Assembly: GCA_028281765.1 (NCBI GenBank)
Contig: JANQJF010000077.1
Location: 1-38,613, forward strand
DNA length: 38,613 nt
Reading direction: 5' to 3'
DNA from: Planctomycetota bacterium
Lineage (GTDB): Bacteria > Planctomycetota > UBA1135 > UBA2386
The notes beneath the pieces are model-generated. The model worked only from the letters and a program-made list of their open reading frames with translations. It was not told where the DNA came from and ran no database searches. Positions within the stretch are counted from its first letter, which is position 1. The number at the start of each line of letters is the position of its first letter. A program made the position numbers and the translations under genes. Positions 1 to 8,183 of the stretch are shown in pieces.

Positions 1-272
1 TCGCACTCGCGGACGGCGCACTTCAATCGTGCCATTCGAAAGCGTGAGCTGGCGAGGCTTGCCATGCCCGTTTCGGTAGCCGGGCTTCGCATCGGTCGCA
101 TCGGTCGCGTCGGCCCGCTGATAGCGGGCCCGACCGAGGAACTCCGTCACTTCCTCTTCTAGGAGCTTCTGGACCATTCCCTGGACCCGCTCGCGGGGGA
201 AGTCCTCCAGCTCTGTTCGAAGCCCGGAACCTGGGATGGATGAGTCTCGTTCCTAATCCGATCGTTCTTCAT
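1..272 (-). CDS. IS256-family (Mutator) transposase, N-terminal fragment, possibly frameshifted
   Basis: The reverse strand encodes the typical N-terminal part of an IS256-type DDE transposase: an EDFPRERVQ stretch, then LLEEEVTEFLGRARY, GYRNGHGKPR and GTIEVRRPRVR, running off the left window edge. The catalytic DDE residues would lie outside the window. The main frame (codon phase of 211-213) has a stop codon shortly upstream and no ATG until 174-176. A plausible start, ATG at 270-272 (MKNDRIRNETH), is in a different frame and would join it only through a frameshift near 205-215. The copy may therefore be inactive, or it may begin at an internal or non-ATG codon. The family call rests on motif recognition; the frameshift is an inference from the two frames. 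Confidence 0.75.
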
Positions 273-324
273 GGGTGGTGTTGTGTCTGTGGGTTCGTGA
301 TTGGTCCCCGGACGCTACACCGCC

Positions 325-340
325 CGATTTCGTTTACACA
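325..340. repeat. Candidate terminal inverted repeat of the IS256-type element
   Basis: Just upstream of the transposase fragment lies CGATTTCGTTTACACA; read outward-in it is TGTGTAAACGAAATCG, which resembles the ends of Mutator-type insertion sequences. It would mark the element boundary about 50 bp from the pyruvate carboxylase stop codon. The partner end is outside the window, so this is tentative. The rest of 241-389 holds nothing else I can identify. Confidence 0.35.
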
Positions 341-389
341 CCGATTGCGGCTAGCTCGGCATGCCCCCTCGCCCTTCCCTCATCCCCCC

Positions 390-3300
390 TTACCCCACAA
401 CCACCAACAACTCCCCCTGCGTCACCGCCTGCTTCTCCCGCACCGCGACTTCCTTCACCACCCCGCTCGCCGGCGCGCGCACGATCGTCTCCATCTTCAT
501 CGCTTCCAGCGTCAACAGCTCGTCGCCTTCGGTAACCTCGGCGCCAACCGTCGCGTGCACCGCGATCACATTCCCGGGCATCGGAGACCCGACCTCTCCA
601 TCCGCCGTCGCCATCCGGCGGGACTCCGGCTCGATACCGAGCGAGCGATCCAGGATCGACACGGCGCGTGCCTGACCGTTGAGCGTGAAGTAGACCGTGC
701 GCTTGCCGAACACGTCGGGGTCGCTGACGGCGTCGAGCGTGATCACGAGGGACTTGCCTGGTTCCAGATCGACCCAGATCTCGCGGCCGGGCTCGAGACC
801 GTAGAAGTAGGTCGGCGTATCGAGCACGGACACGTCGCCGTGCTTCTGCACGAACGAGAAATAGTCGTCGAGGACGCGCGGATACAGCGCGGCGCTGATC
901 GTCTCTTCCGGGCTCGCGGTGATGCTGAAGCGGTCTTCGAGCTCGTCATTGAGCGCGTCGAGGTCGAATGGCTCCATGCTCGCGCTCGGCCGTCCCTGCA
1001 GCGTCGGTAGACCCTTGAGCACGGCCGCGCGCAGGTCCTCGGGGAAGCCGCCGGGTGGCTCGCCGAGGTGGCCCTGAAAGTACTGCACCACGCTCTGCGG
1101 GAAGTCGACGCGAGAGGCTTCCGCGAGCACTTTGGCCTTCGTCTTGGCCACGCTCGCTTCGAAGTCGCCCGGCACGAACTCCAGCAGTTCGTTCTGCACG
1201 GCGAAGATCGCGAAGTCGCCGACCATCTTGCTCGACGGCGTGACCTTGGGGATGTCACCGACCAGCTTGTTGATGATCGCGAACGCGTCCTTGACCTCAC
1301 TCCAGCGGCTCAGCAGTCCCATCGACGCGACCTGCGGTCGCAGGTTGCTGTACTGGCCGCCCGGGATCTCGTGGTAGTAGACCTCGGACGTGCTGCTCTT
1401 GAGTCCGCATTCGAACGGCTCATAGAACTCGCGGACGGCTTCCCAGTAGTCGGCCAGTGGCTGCAGGTCCTTGTTGGCGAGCTTCGTCTCTCGTGGGTCG
1501 CCGCGCATCGCCGCGATGAGCGCGTTCATGCTCGGCTGGCTCGTGAGGCCTGCCATCGGGGCGAGAGCGACGTCGACGATATCGACTCCGGAGAGGATCG
1601 CGTTGACGAGTGTCGCGACCCCGTTACCGCTCGTGTCGTGCGTATGCAGATGGATCGGCAGAGAGATGCGCTTGTGGAGTTCCTCGAGCAGAATGCGTGC
1701 GGCGCGCGGACGTAGCAGTCCGGCCATGTCCTTGATGCAGAGAAAGTGCGCGCCGAGGTCTTCGATGCGCGCCGCGAGATCCGAGTAGTACGCGAGGTCG
1801 TACTTCGTCCGCTTCGGGTTGTCGATGTCGCCCGTGTAGCAGATGCACACCTCGGCGATCTTGCCGGTCTGCCGCACGCGCTCGACGGAAACGCGCATGT
1901 TCTCCAGGTCGTTCAAGCTGTCGAACACGCGGAACACGTCGATGCCGGCGTGAGCGGCCTCGTCGATGAACGTCTCGACGACGTTGTCCGGGTAGCTCGT
2001 GTAGCCGACGGCGTTCGCGCCGCGCAGGAGCATCTGCTGCAGCAGGTTCGGCATCGCGCGTTTGAGCTTGCGAATGCGATCCCACGGACTCTCGTTGAGG
2101 AATCGGTACGCGACGTCGAACGTCGCGCCACCCCAGGTCTCGACGCTGAACAGCGAGTGCGCGAGATGCGCGGTTGCCGGCGCGATGCGCAGCATGTCGC
2201 GCGTGCGGACGCGCGTTGCGAGCAGGCTCTGGTGTGCGTCCCGCATCGTCGTGTCGGTCAGGAGCGGACGTGTCTGCTCCTTCACCCACTTCGCGAGACC
2301 CTCGGGCCCGTCCCGTTCGAGGATCTGTGCCGTACCGTCCGGAGGTGGAGTCGACGGCACCTGCGGAACCGCGGGCTCGGCGAATGTCGACGGCTGGCGC
2401 CACTGCTCTTCGGTGATCGTCGGGTGTCGGTTGACGATGATTTCGCCGAGATACGCGAGCACTTTCGTCGCGCGGTCACGGTAGTCGCGCAGCTGAAACA
2501 GCTCCGGCGACTCGTCGATGAACCGGGTGTAGGTCTCCCCGTGCAGGAAGCTGTCGTGCTGCAGCACGTTTTCGAGAAACGGCACGTTCGTCTTCACGCC
2601 GCGGATGCGGAACTCCCGCAGAGCGCGCAGGCCCTTGCGGGCGGCGCCGCGGAACGTGGGAGCGAATGCGGTGACCTTGACCAGCAAGGAGTCGTAGTGC
2701 GGCGAAACGTGCGCGCCGGGGTAGCCGTTGCCGGTGTCGAGCCGCACGCCGAAGCCACCGGCCGAGCGATACGCGGTCAGCGTGCCCGTGTCGGGCAGGA
2801 AGTCCTGGCTCGGGTCCTCGGTCGTGACGCGGCACTGGATCGCGTATCCCCGGGTCTCGAGCTCGCGCTGGTCGTAGATGCCGATTTCCTCCGACGGAAG
2901 ATCGAACCCCGACTCGACCAGGATCTGGGACTGCACGAGGTCGATGCCGGTGACCGCCTCGGTCACGGTGTGCTCGACCTGCAGTCGCGGATTCACCTCG
3001 ATGAAGAAGTGCTCGTCCCCCGCGACGAGGAACTCGACCGTGCCGGCGTTGTGGTAGCCGACGGCCTTGCACAGCTTCAGTGCGTCGGCGAGTAGGCGTT
3101 CTCGCACCGGGCCGGGCAGGTTCGGCGCGGGCGCGATCTCGATGACCTTCTGGTGCCGGCGCTGCACGGAGCAGTCGCGCTCGAACAGGTGCACGAGGTT
3201 GCCGGAGAGGTCGCCGAGTATCTGCACCTCGATGTGGCGCACTCGCGGCAGGAAGCGTTCGAGGAAGACTTCGCCGCTGCCGAACGCCGCCTTCGCCTCG

Positions 3301-3878
3301 GACTGCGCTTCCTGGATCGCGCCCGCGAGCGAGTCGACCGTCTGGACGACGCGCATGCCGCGTCCGCCGCCGCCGTGCGCAGCCTTGACGATGACCGGCA
3401 GGTTGCCCTCGGCGAACTCGCGGGCGCGCGCGATTGCATCGTCGGCGCTCAGGTCGATCTCGATCCCCGGGACGATCGGAACGCCGGCAGCCTGCGCCTG
3501 CGCGCGGGCGCGTACCTTGTCGCCGAGCGCCGTCATCACTTCGGCGCGCGGGCCGATGAACGCGATGCCGCGATCCCTGCAGGCCTGCGCGAACTCCGCG
3601 TTCTCGCTCAGAAATCCGTAGCCGGGATGGATCGCCTCGACGTGTGCGTGCTCGGCGACGTCGAGGATCTCGTCCATTGCGAGATACGCGTCGACCGGCT
3701 TGAGGCCGGCGCCGACCAGGTAGGACTCGTCGGCCTTGTAGCGGTGCTGATGCTTCGCGTCTTCTTCACTGAAGATCGCGACGGTGCGAATCCCGAGTTC
3801 GGCGCACGCGCGGAAGACGCGCACCGCGATCTCGCCGCGGTTCGCGCACAGGACCTTGTGGAACTTTCGGTTGTCCAT
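390..3878 (-). CDS. pyc: Pyruvate carboxylase
   Basis: Biotin-dependent cytoplasmic enzyme converting pyruvate, bicarbonate and ATP to oxaloacetate, the anaplerotic feed of the TCA cycle and gluconeogenesis. The 1162-residue chain is a full-length single-chain enzyme. The biotin carboxylase domain is at about 1-460, with the ATP-grasp glycine loop at 169-175 and EVNPRLQVEHTVTE at 294-307. The carboxyltransferase domain starts at about 538 with TDTTMRDAHQS and continues through HLHTHDTSGNG and an IPGGQYSNL segment. The C-terminal biotin carrier domain has AMKMET, with the biotinylated lysine at about 1128. ATG at 3878 gives the standard N-terminus. It is divergent from the glycosylase gene, with only about 40 bp between the starts. 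Domain order separates it from acetyl-CoA carboxylase or two-subunit PycAB. Confidence 0.97.
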   Translation of the reverse strand: MDNRKFHKVLCANRGEIAVRVFRACAELGIRTVAIFSEEDAKHQHRYKADESYLVGAGLKPVDAYLAMDEILDVAEHAHVEAIHPGYGFLSENAEFAQACRDRGIAFIGPRAEVMTALGDKVRARAQAQAAGVPIVPGIEIDLSADDAIARAREFAEGNLPVIVKAAHGGGGRGMRVVQTVDSLAGAIQEAQSEAKAAFGSGEVFLERFLPRVRHIEVQILGDLSGNLVHLFERDCSVQRRHQKVIEIAPAPNLPGPVRERLLADALKLCKAVGYHNAGTVEFLVAGDEHFFIEVNPRLQVEHTVTEAVTGIDLVQSQILVESGFDLPSEEIGIYDQRELETRGYAIQCRVTTEDPSQDFLPDTGTLTAYRSAGGFGVRLDTGNGYPGAHVSPHYDSLLVKVTAFAPTFRGAARKGLRALREFRIRGVKTNVPFLENVLQHDSFLHGETYTRFIDESPELFQLRDYRDRATKVLAYLGEIIVNRHPTITEEQWRQPSTFAEPAVPQVPSTPPPDGTAQILERDGPEGLAKWVKEQTRPLLTDTTMRDAHQSLLATRVRTRDMLRIAPATAHLAHSLFSVETWGGATFDVAYRFLNESPWDRIRKLKRAMPNLLQQMLLRGANAVGYTSYPDNVVETFIDEAAHAGIDVFRVFDSLNDLENMRVSVERVRQTGKIAEVCICYTGDIDNPKRTKYDLAYYSDLAARIEDLGAHFLCIKDMAGLLRPRAARILLEELHKRISLPIHLHTHDTSGNGVATLVNAILSGVDIVDVALAPMAGLTSQPSMNALIAAMRGDPRETKLANKDLQPLADYWEAVREFYEPFECGLKSSTSEVYYHEIPGGQYSNLRPQVASMGLLSRWSEVKDAFAIINKLVGDIPKVTPSSKMVGDFAIFAVQNELLEFVPGDFEASVAKTKAKVLAEASRVDFPQSVVQYFQGHLGEPPGGFPEDLRAAVLKGLPTLQGRPSASMEPFDLDALNDELEDRFSITASPEETISAALYPRVLDDYFSFVQKHGDVSVLDTPTYFYGLEPGREIWVDLEPGKSLVITLDAVSDPDVFGKRTVYFTLNGQARAVSILDRSLGIEPESRRMATADGEVGSPMPGNVIAVHATVGAEVTEGDELLTLEAMKMETIVRAPASGVVKEVAVREKQAVTQGELLVVVG

Positions 3879-3919
3879 GGGGCAGCTGCATTATTCATCG
3901 ACTACCGTCTCGCTCCACT

Positions 3920-4543
3920 GTGAGTTCGGCGATGCATGACGATGGCCTGATCGACCACGACGATGGAGTGCGACGCTGCTGGTGGTGCGGCGAGGACCCG
4001 GAGTACGTGCGATATCACGACGAAGAATGGGGGCATGTCGTCCGTGACGACACACGCCTGTTCGAGAAGCTCTGTCTCGAGGGCTTCCAGTCTGGGTTGA
4101 GCTGGATCACGATTCTGCGGAAGCGGCCGAACTTCCGCGCTGCGTTCGAGGGATTCGAGATCCCGCGCGTCGCCAAGTTCGGTGAGAAGGACGTCGAGCG
4201 CCTCCTGGGCGACGCGGGGATCGTGCGTCATCGCGGCAAGATCGAAGCGACGATCCACAATGCGGGGCGCGCGATCGCGCTGATTGAGGAGTTTGGCTCG
4301 ATCCATGCGTTCGTCGGGCAATACGCGCCGCCGGCCGGCCGTCGCCCGGATCGGATCACGCTGGAGTATGCCCGGGCTACGACGACCACCGACGAGGCCG
4401 AGGCCATGAGCAAGGAGCTGAAGCGTCGCGGGTGGAAGTTCGTCGGTCCGACGACGGTCTACTCATTCATGCAGGCAATGGGGGTCGTCAACGACCACTT
4501 GACGGGCTGCGGAATTCGAGATCGCCTTGGAACCTGGGAATAG
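3920..4543 (+). CDS. tag: DNA-3-methyladenine glycosylase I
   Basis: Base-excision repair enzyme removing N3-methyladenine from alkylated DNA. Family landmarks are present: the N-terminal CWWCG...YHDEEWG segment and the C-terminal NDHLTGC motif. Cys20, His33, His193 and Cys197 match the spacing of the zinc-snap ligands of E. coli Tag (C4, H17, H175, C179). Glu54 in LCLEGFQSGLSW occupies the position of E. coli Glu38. The length of 207 residues is slightly above the usual 187-200 because of a short N-terminal extension. GTG at 3920 is used; ATG at 3932 (MHDDG) is an equally possible start. It is divergent from pyc and probably monocistronic. Confidence 0.95.
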   Translation: MSSAMHDDGLIDHDDGVRRCWWCGEDPEYVRYHDEEWGHVVRDDTRLFEKLCLEGFQSGLSWITILRKRPNFRAAFEGFEIPRVAKFGEKDVERLLGDAGIVRHRGKIEATIHNAGRAIALIEEFGSIHAFVGQYAPPAGRRPDRITLEYARATTTTDEAEAMSKELKRRGWKFVGPTTVYSFMQAMGVVNDHLTGCGIRDRLGTWE

Positions 4544-4593
4544 CCGGGCTAAGCTCGTCATTTCGACTCCTCCTACGAATTGATATTGCTGTA

Positions 4594-4998
4594 ATGGCTG
4601 CCAAGAAAAAGGCCGCAAAGAAGCGGTCTGCCTCCAAGGCTGATAAATCCAAATCTCAGGCCGGCTACGACCTCTGCGTCACGATGATGAAGCGCAATCG
4701 TGATGTCGACTACAAGGCCGTCAAAGCCGCGTGCGACAAGAAGGGTTTGACCTTCTATCCGATCCAGTTCGGCCGCGCGCAGCTCGCCTTGGGCATCGTC
4801 AAGCGAGGTGCCGCGAAGAAGGCCAAGGCCAAGAAGAAGACCGGTCGCGGCCCTGGACGGCCGCGTAAGACGCAGTCGGCGTCCCAGCTCTCTTCGATTG
4901 CGGCGATCGTCGATCAGATCAAGGAGACAGAACGCGAGCGGGATCGCGCAGTCGCGATGCTCGCGAAGATCCGCGACATGATCGACGCGTCGATTTGA
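4594..4998 (+). CDS. Small basic AT-hook DNA-binding protein
   Basis: Predicted 134-residue protein. Residues 1-22 are rich in Lys, Ala and Ser, like a histone H1 tail. Residues about 24-72 look like a compact helical domain (YDLCVTMMKRN...KAACDKKGLTFYPIQFGRAQL). A second Lys/Ala stretch leads into an AT-hook, GRGPGRPRK, at 84-92. The end (103-128) is a charged helix with coiled-coil character (IVDQIKETERERDR). ATG at 4594 fits much better than the upstream in-frame codon, which would place about 54 residues inside the tag gene and the gap. A role in nucleoid organisation or local regulation is inferred from composition. It precedes an XRE regulator by about 110 bp. Confidence 0.8.
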   Translation: MAAKKKAAKKRSASKADKSKSQAGYDLCVTMMKRNRDVDYKAVKAACDKKGLTFYPIQFGRAQLALGIVKRGAAKKAKAKKKTGRGPGRPRKTQSASQLSSIAAIVDQIKETERERDRAVAMLAKIRDMIDASI

Positions 4999-5111
4999 TC
5001 GGCGAGTCGCGATTGAGTCGCAGTTGCTGAGTCGCTCCGGTCCGTCAAGAGTGACGGATTTCGAGACTCGTCGCACCTGCGGTCCGTCGAATTCGCTAGA
5101 CTGCCTGGGCT

Positions 5112-5624
5112 GTGGCAACGCACGACGTATCTCCCCTTCGGACCGAAGGACCGTCGGCGCCGCAAGGTGTCTCCAAAGCCGAAGTTGGTGGACGACTCCG
5201 GCGCGCTCGGCGTGACGCGGGAATGTCCCAGGATCACGTCTCGAAGACCCTCGGCAAAGGCTTCAGCCTGGCTTCTCTCTATCGCTGGGAGGCCGGGGTG
5301 GATTTGCCGAGTTTCGACAAGATGACCCGCTTGGCCGAACTCTACGGAGCGTCGCTGGACTGGTTCGCCGGCGCGACGCACTGCCGTGAAGTGTTCGACT
5401 ACGGCAAGGTCGTGGTCGACCGCGATGCTCTCGATCAGATCGACAGCTTTGCGAAGTCAGGCAAGTCGCTGGCAGACCTACCGGAGAGCCTGATCCGTCA
5501 CCCCGGATTGAACTGCGCGTGGCCGGTGCCCAAGGATCCGATGCTCATGGAACGTGAAGCGGCGCTCTCCATCGAGCACCGACTGCACGACATCTACGAG
5601 CAGTTTCGACGCCAACCGCATTGA
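5112..5624 (+). CDS. XRE-family helix-turn-helix regulator
   Basis: Residues about 24-85 form a Cro/C1-type helix-turn-helix: VGGRLRRARRDAGMSQDHVSK, then SLASLYRWEAGVDLPSFDKMTRLAELYGASLDWF, ending in the usual helix and aromatic pair. The C-terminal 80 residues are charged and match no family I recognise; they may mediate dimerisation or ligand response. The start is GTG at 5112; no ATG precedes the HTH and no clear ribosome-binding site is visible. It follows the AT-hook gene on the same strand and converges with the flavin oxidoreductase gene, the two stop codons being 13 bp apart. Target genes cannot be told from the sequence. Confidence 0.85.
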   Translation: MATHDVSPLRTEGPSAPQGVSKAEVGGRLRRARRDAGMSQDHVSKTLGKGFSLASLYRWEAGVDLPSFDKMTRLAELYGASLDWFAGATHCREVFDYGKVVVDRDALDQIDSFAKSGKSLADLPESLIRHPGLNCAWPVPKDPMLMEREAALSIEHRLHDIYEQFRRQPH

Positions 5625-5637
5625 GCGGCGCTAGCGC

Positions 5638-7089
5638 CTAATCGGGCGCAACCAAACGCCGTTTTCCATCGTGGCTGAGCGCGACATTGTCCCCGTCTGC
5701 AAATAGACGGTCCCACAATTGGCAGGTCACCTGCTTGTGCTTTTGGTCGAGGCCTTCGCAGTAGTTGGTGAAGATGCAGCGTCGCACCGCCGCCCCTTCG
5801 CCGCGCTCGATCTTGAGGAACCAGTCGGGGTCGGCGAGCGACTGGCGCGCGGCCGCGACGACGTCGGCATCACCCCGCTCCAGGATCGACTCGGCCAGCT
5901 CGAACGTGCCGACGCCGCCGGCGGTCACGATCGGCGTCTCCAGGCCGTCGGTGCGCACCGCCTTCCGGATGTCCGCGGACAGGTGCACGTTGCGGCCAAA
6001 TGGGCCACGGGCGTCGCTGCGCACGGTGGGCATGCACTCGTGTCCGCTGGGCCCGGTGTACGGATACGCGGCGCTGCCGACCTGCGGCTGCTTCGCGTCC
6101 TCGAACTTGCCTCCCTTGGAGACCGAGATGAAGTCCATCCCCGCGCGTGCGAACTCGCGTGAGTAGTAGATGGCGTCTTGGATGCGGCTTCCGCCCTCGA
6201 TCACTTCGTCGCCGAGCAGGCGCGTGCCGACGCAGTAGTCGTCGCCGACTTCGCGTCGCACCGCGGCGAACACCTCGAGCGGTAGTCGCACGCGGGCTTC
6301 CGGAGATCCGCCGTATCCGTCTTCGCGCATGTTTCGCCGCGACAAGAAGGACGCCATCGTATAAGCGTGCGCGTAGTGCAATTCGACGCCGTCGAATCCC
6401 GCGCTGCGAGCACGGGTGGCTGCGGCGGCAAAGAGTGGCGGAAGGACCTCGGGGAGAGATGCGACATGCGGCAAGTGCGTGTCGTTGACCGACTCGCGGT
6501 AGCCGTATGCGTAATCTTGCCACTCGCGCTCGCTCAAGATGTCGCGCAGCACGCTGTCGTCGAGTTCCGCGAGCTGCGCTCGTATGGCGTCTTCGTCCTC
6601 GGGGGCAGTGAGTCCACGGGACTTCATCGCGTCGCGGTGTGCATCCGTGATCGCGAGGAATCGCGCGAAGAACTTCGCCTTCTCCGGTCGACGCCGAATC
6701 GTCAGGAAGTCGATGCACTGGATGAAGAGGCGCGTCTGACCCTCGCTCGCGTCCCGAACCGCGTCGACCAGTTTGCGTAGTCCTGGCAGGAATCGATCGT
6801 GCCCGATCCGCAGAAGAGGGCCGCTCGGAATGTCCCGCACGCCCGTGGCCTCGACGACGAGCACGCCGGGCTTGCCCCGCGCGAACCGTGCGTACCAGTC
6901 GATGACGTCCGGCGTGACGTCGCCGTCCTCGGTTGCACGCCACGGGACCATCGCGGGAATCCAGGTGCGCGTGCGTGCGCGCACCGGGCCGAGGTCGATC
7001 GGCTGGAACCACCGCGCTCGGCGTGCTTCCTCCGCGGTCGGCCAGACCGCTTCCGGAAGCTCGTGTCGGACGATCTCGCTCTTGCGCAT
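5638..7089 (-). CDS. NADH:flavin oxidoreductase, Old Yellow Enzyme-like
   Basis: FMN-dependent TIM-barrel oxidoreductase of the OYE/2,4-dienoyl-CoA reductase superfamily. Signatures are GFDGVELHYAHAYTMASFLSRR at about 231-252, NMREDGYGGSPEARVRLPLEV, and a C-terminal phosphate-binding PIVTAGGV segment followed by ADVVAAARQSLADPDW. Oddities: residues about 125-215 hold an extra helical stretch where the usual QLxHxGR region would be. The tail has three cysteines (438, 444, 456), the last two with the x11 spacing of the dienoyl-CoA reductase iron-sulfur site, but a fourth ligand is not in place. ATG at 7089 (MRKSEIV) gives 483 residues and lies 2 bp after the stop of the upstream gene, so the two are co-transcribed. 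Substrate unknown. Confidence 0.85.
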   Translation of the reverse strand: MRKSEIVRHELPEAVWPTAEEARRARWFQPIDLGPVRARTRTWIPAMVPWRATEDGDVTPDVIDWYARFARGKPGVLVVEATGVRDIPSGPLLRIGHDRFLPGLRKLVDAVRDASEGQTRLFIQCIDFLTIRRRPEKAKFFARFLAITDAHRDAMKSRGLTAPEDEDAIRAQLAELDDSVLRDILSEREWQDYAYGYRESVNDTHLPHVASLPEVLPPLFAAAATRARSAGFDGVELHYAHAYTMASFLSRRNMREDGYGGSPEARVRLPLEVFAAVRREVGDDYCVGTRLLGDEVIEGGSRIQDAIYYSREFARAGMDFISVSKGGKFEDAKQPQVGSAAYPYTGPSGHECMPTVRSDARGPFGRNVHLSADIRKAVRTDGLETPIVTAGGVGTFELAESILERGDADVVAAARQSLADPDWFLKIERGEGAAVRRCIFTNYCEGLDQKHKQVTCQLWDRLFADGDNVALSHDGKRRLVAPD

Positions 7090-7091
7090 GA

Positions 7092-8135
7092 TCAGTCGAT
7101 CTCGAGAACGCGAAGTCCGAACGAGGTCACGCACACGATCGTGTGGCGGTCCGCACTGATCGCGGCGTCGAGGATGTTCGCGGCGCTGCCGATGCGTGCG
7201 GTTCGGCGCAGCCCGTCTTCCCGGATACGTCGCAGGCCTTGCGCGTCCCACTTGCTCGTCGAAGACTGCGCGATGCCGATGGCAACGACCGGGTCGACTT
7301 CGCTCCAGAGCGCGAGCTTTCGCGCGACGGAGGCGGGCTCGTCATCCCCGGAGATCGCGGCGCGGTGGATGGCGTCATCGGTCCACACGAGCGAACGTTC
7401 GTCGAGCGAAAACGCGACCGAACGAACGACGCCTTCGCCGGCCCCGAACTCGCGCACGGTCTCGCCTTCTTTGTCATAGACGACGAGCGAGATCGGTTGG
7501 CGGCCCTTCTCGCCGATTTCGCACCAGGCGATCGCGACGTGACGCCGATCCTCGGACCAAGCTGCGGCCGACACGCTGGCGCTTCTGCTCGGCCGTTTCA
7601 ATCGGCGCGACTCACCGCTCCCGAGATCATGGAGATCGACGACGACCTTGTAGTTCGCGGTCAATCCCGAGGAGAGCACCCGCTTGCCGTCCGGGGTCGC
7701 GAATGCGTCGACGATCTCAGGCACCTCGGCTTTGCCGATTCGCTCGACGCCATCGACGGTCGCGCGTACGACTTTGCCTTGGTCCAGCATCAAGCACGAC
7801 CCGTCGTCGAACACCATCGCGAGTGACGCTTCGTTCGACACGTCGGTCGGTTCGTGCCATTGCTTGTTTGCGAGATTGAGGACGTGGATCTCGCCCTGCA
7901 CCTGCATCGCGAAGTGCTTCCCGTTCGGCGACACGAGGAGGCGCTGGAACACGAGGCCCTTCGGCGTGCTGCGCGGCTGCGGGATGCCTTCGTCGCCCCA
8001 CGTGATTTGATGCGTCCACTTCGTCTTCGTCGCGTTGACGAGCGGGATGATCTTCGAGCTGTCGGGCTTCGACGTTTGGGCGGTCCCGGGGACCGCGCCC
8101 AGAGCGAATACGGCAAGAGCGGGGAGCCAGCGCAT
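7092..8135 (-). CDS. Exported WD40-like beta-propeller protein
   Basis: A hydrophobic N-terminus of about 19 residues (MRWLPALAVFALGAVPG then TAQ) is a signal peptide, which decides for ATG at 8135 over the in-frame start 36 bp upstream. The remaining 330 residues contain several blade-like repeats, for example LVSPNGKHFAMQVQGEIHVLNL, AFATPDGKRVLSSG, AWSEDRRHVAIAW and AFSLDERSLVWTDD, the usual look of a seven-bladed WD40/PD40 propeller. No enzymatic motif is visible. It lies 2 bp upstream of the flavin oxidoreductase gene, so the pair forms a transcriptional unit. A periplasmic binding or sensing role is only inferred. Confidence 0.7.
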   Translation of the reverse strand: MRWLPALAVFALGAVPGTAQTSKPDSSKIIPLVNATKTKWTHQITWGDEGIPQPRSTPKGLVFQRLLVSPNGKHFAMQVQGEIHVLNLANKQWHEPTDVSNEASLAMVFDDGSCLMLDQGKVVRATVDGVERIGKAEVPEIVDAFATPDGKRVLSSGLTANYKVVVDLHDLGSGESRRLKRPSRSASVSAAAWSEDRRHVAIAWCEIGEKGRQPISLVVYDKEGETVREFGAGEGVVRSVAFSLDERSLVWTDDAIHRAAISGDDEPASVARKLALWSEVDPVVAIGIAQSSTSKWDAQGLRRIREDGLRRTARIGSAANILDAAISADRHTIVCVTSFGLRVLEID

Positions 8136-8183
8136 GACGGCGAGGCTAACGCGCCGTCCCCGGCCGCGCACCCGGCTACCGGC

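Noticed and set aside
1746..3095. 449-codon plus-strand frame
   Set aside because: Antisense to pyruvate carboxylase, whose domains are unmistakable.
5627..5638. GGCGCTAGCGCC palindrome between two convergent stops
   Set aside because: As RNA it gives only a 4-bp stem with a 4-nt loop and no T-run; too weak to call a terminator.
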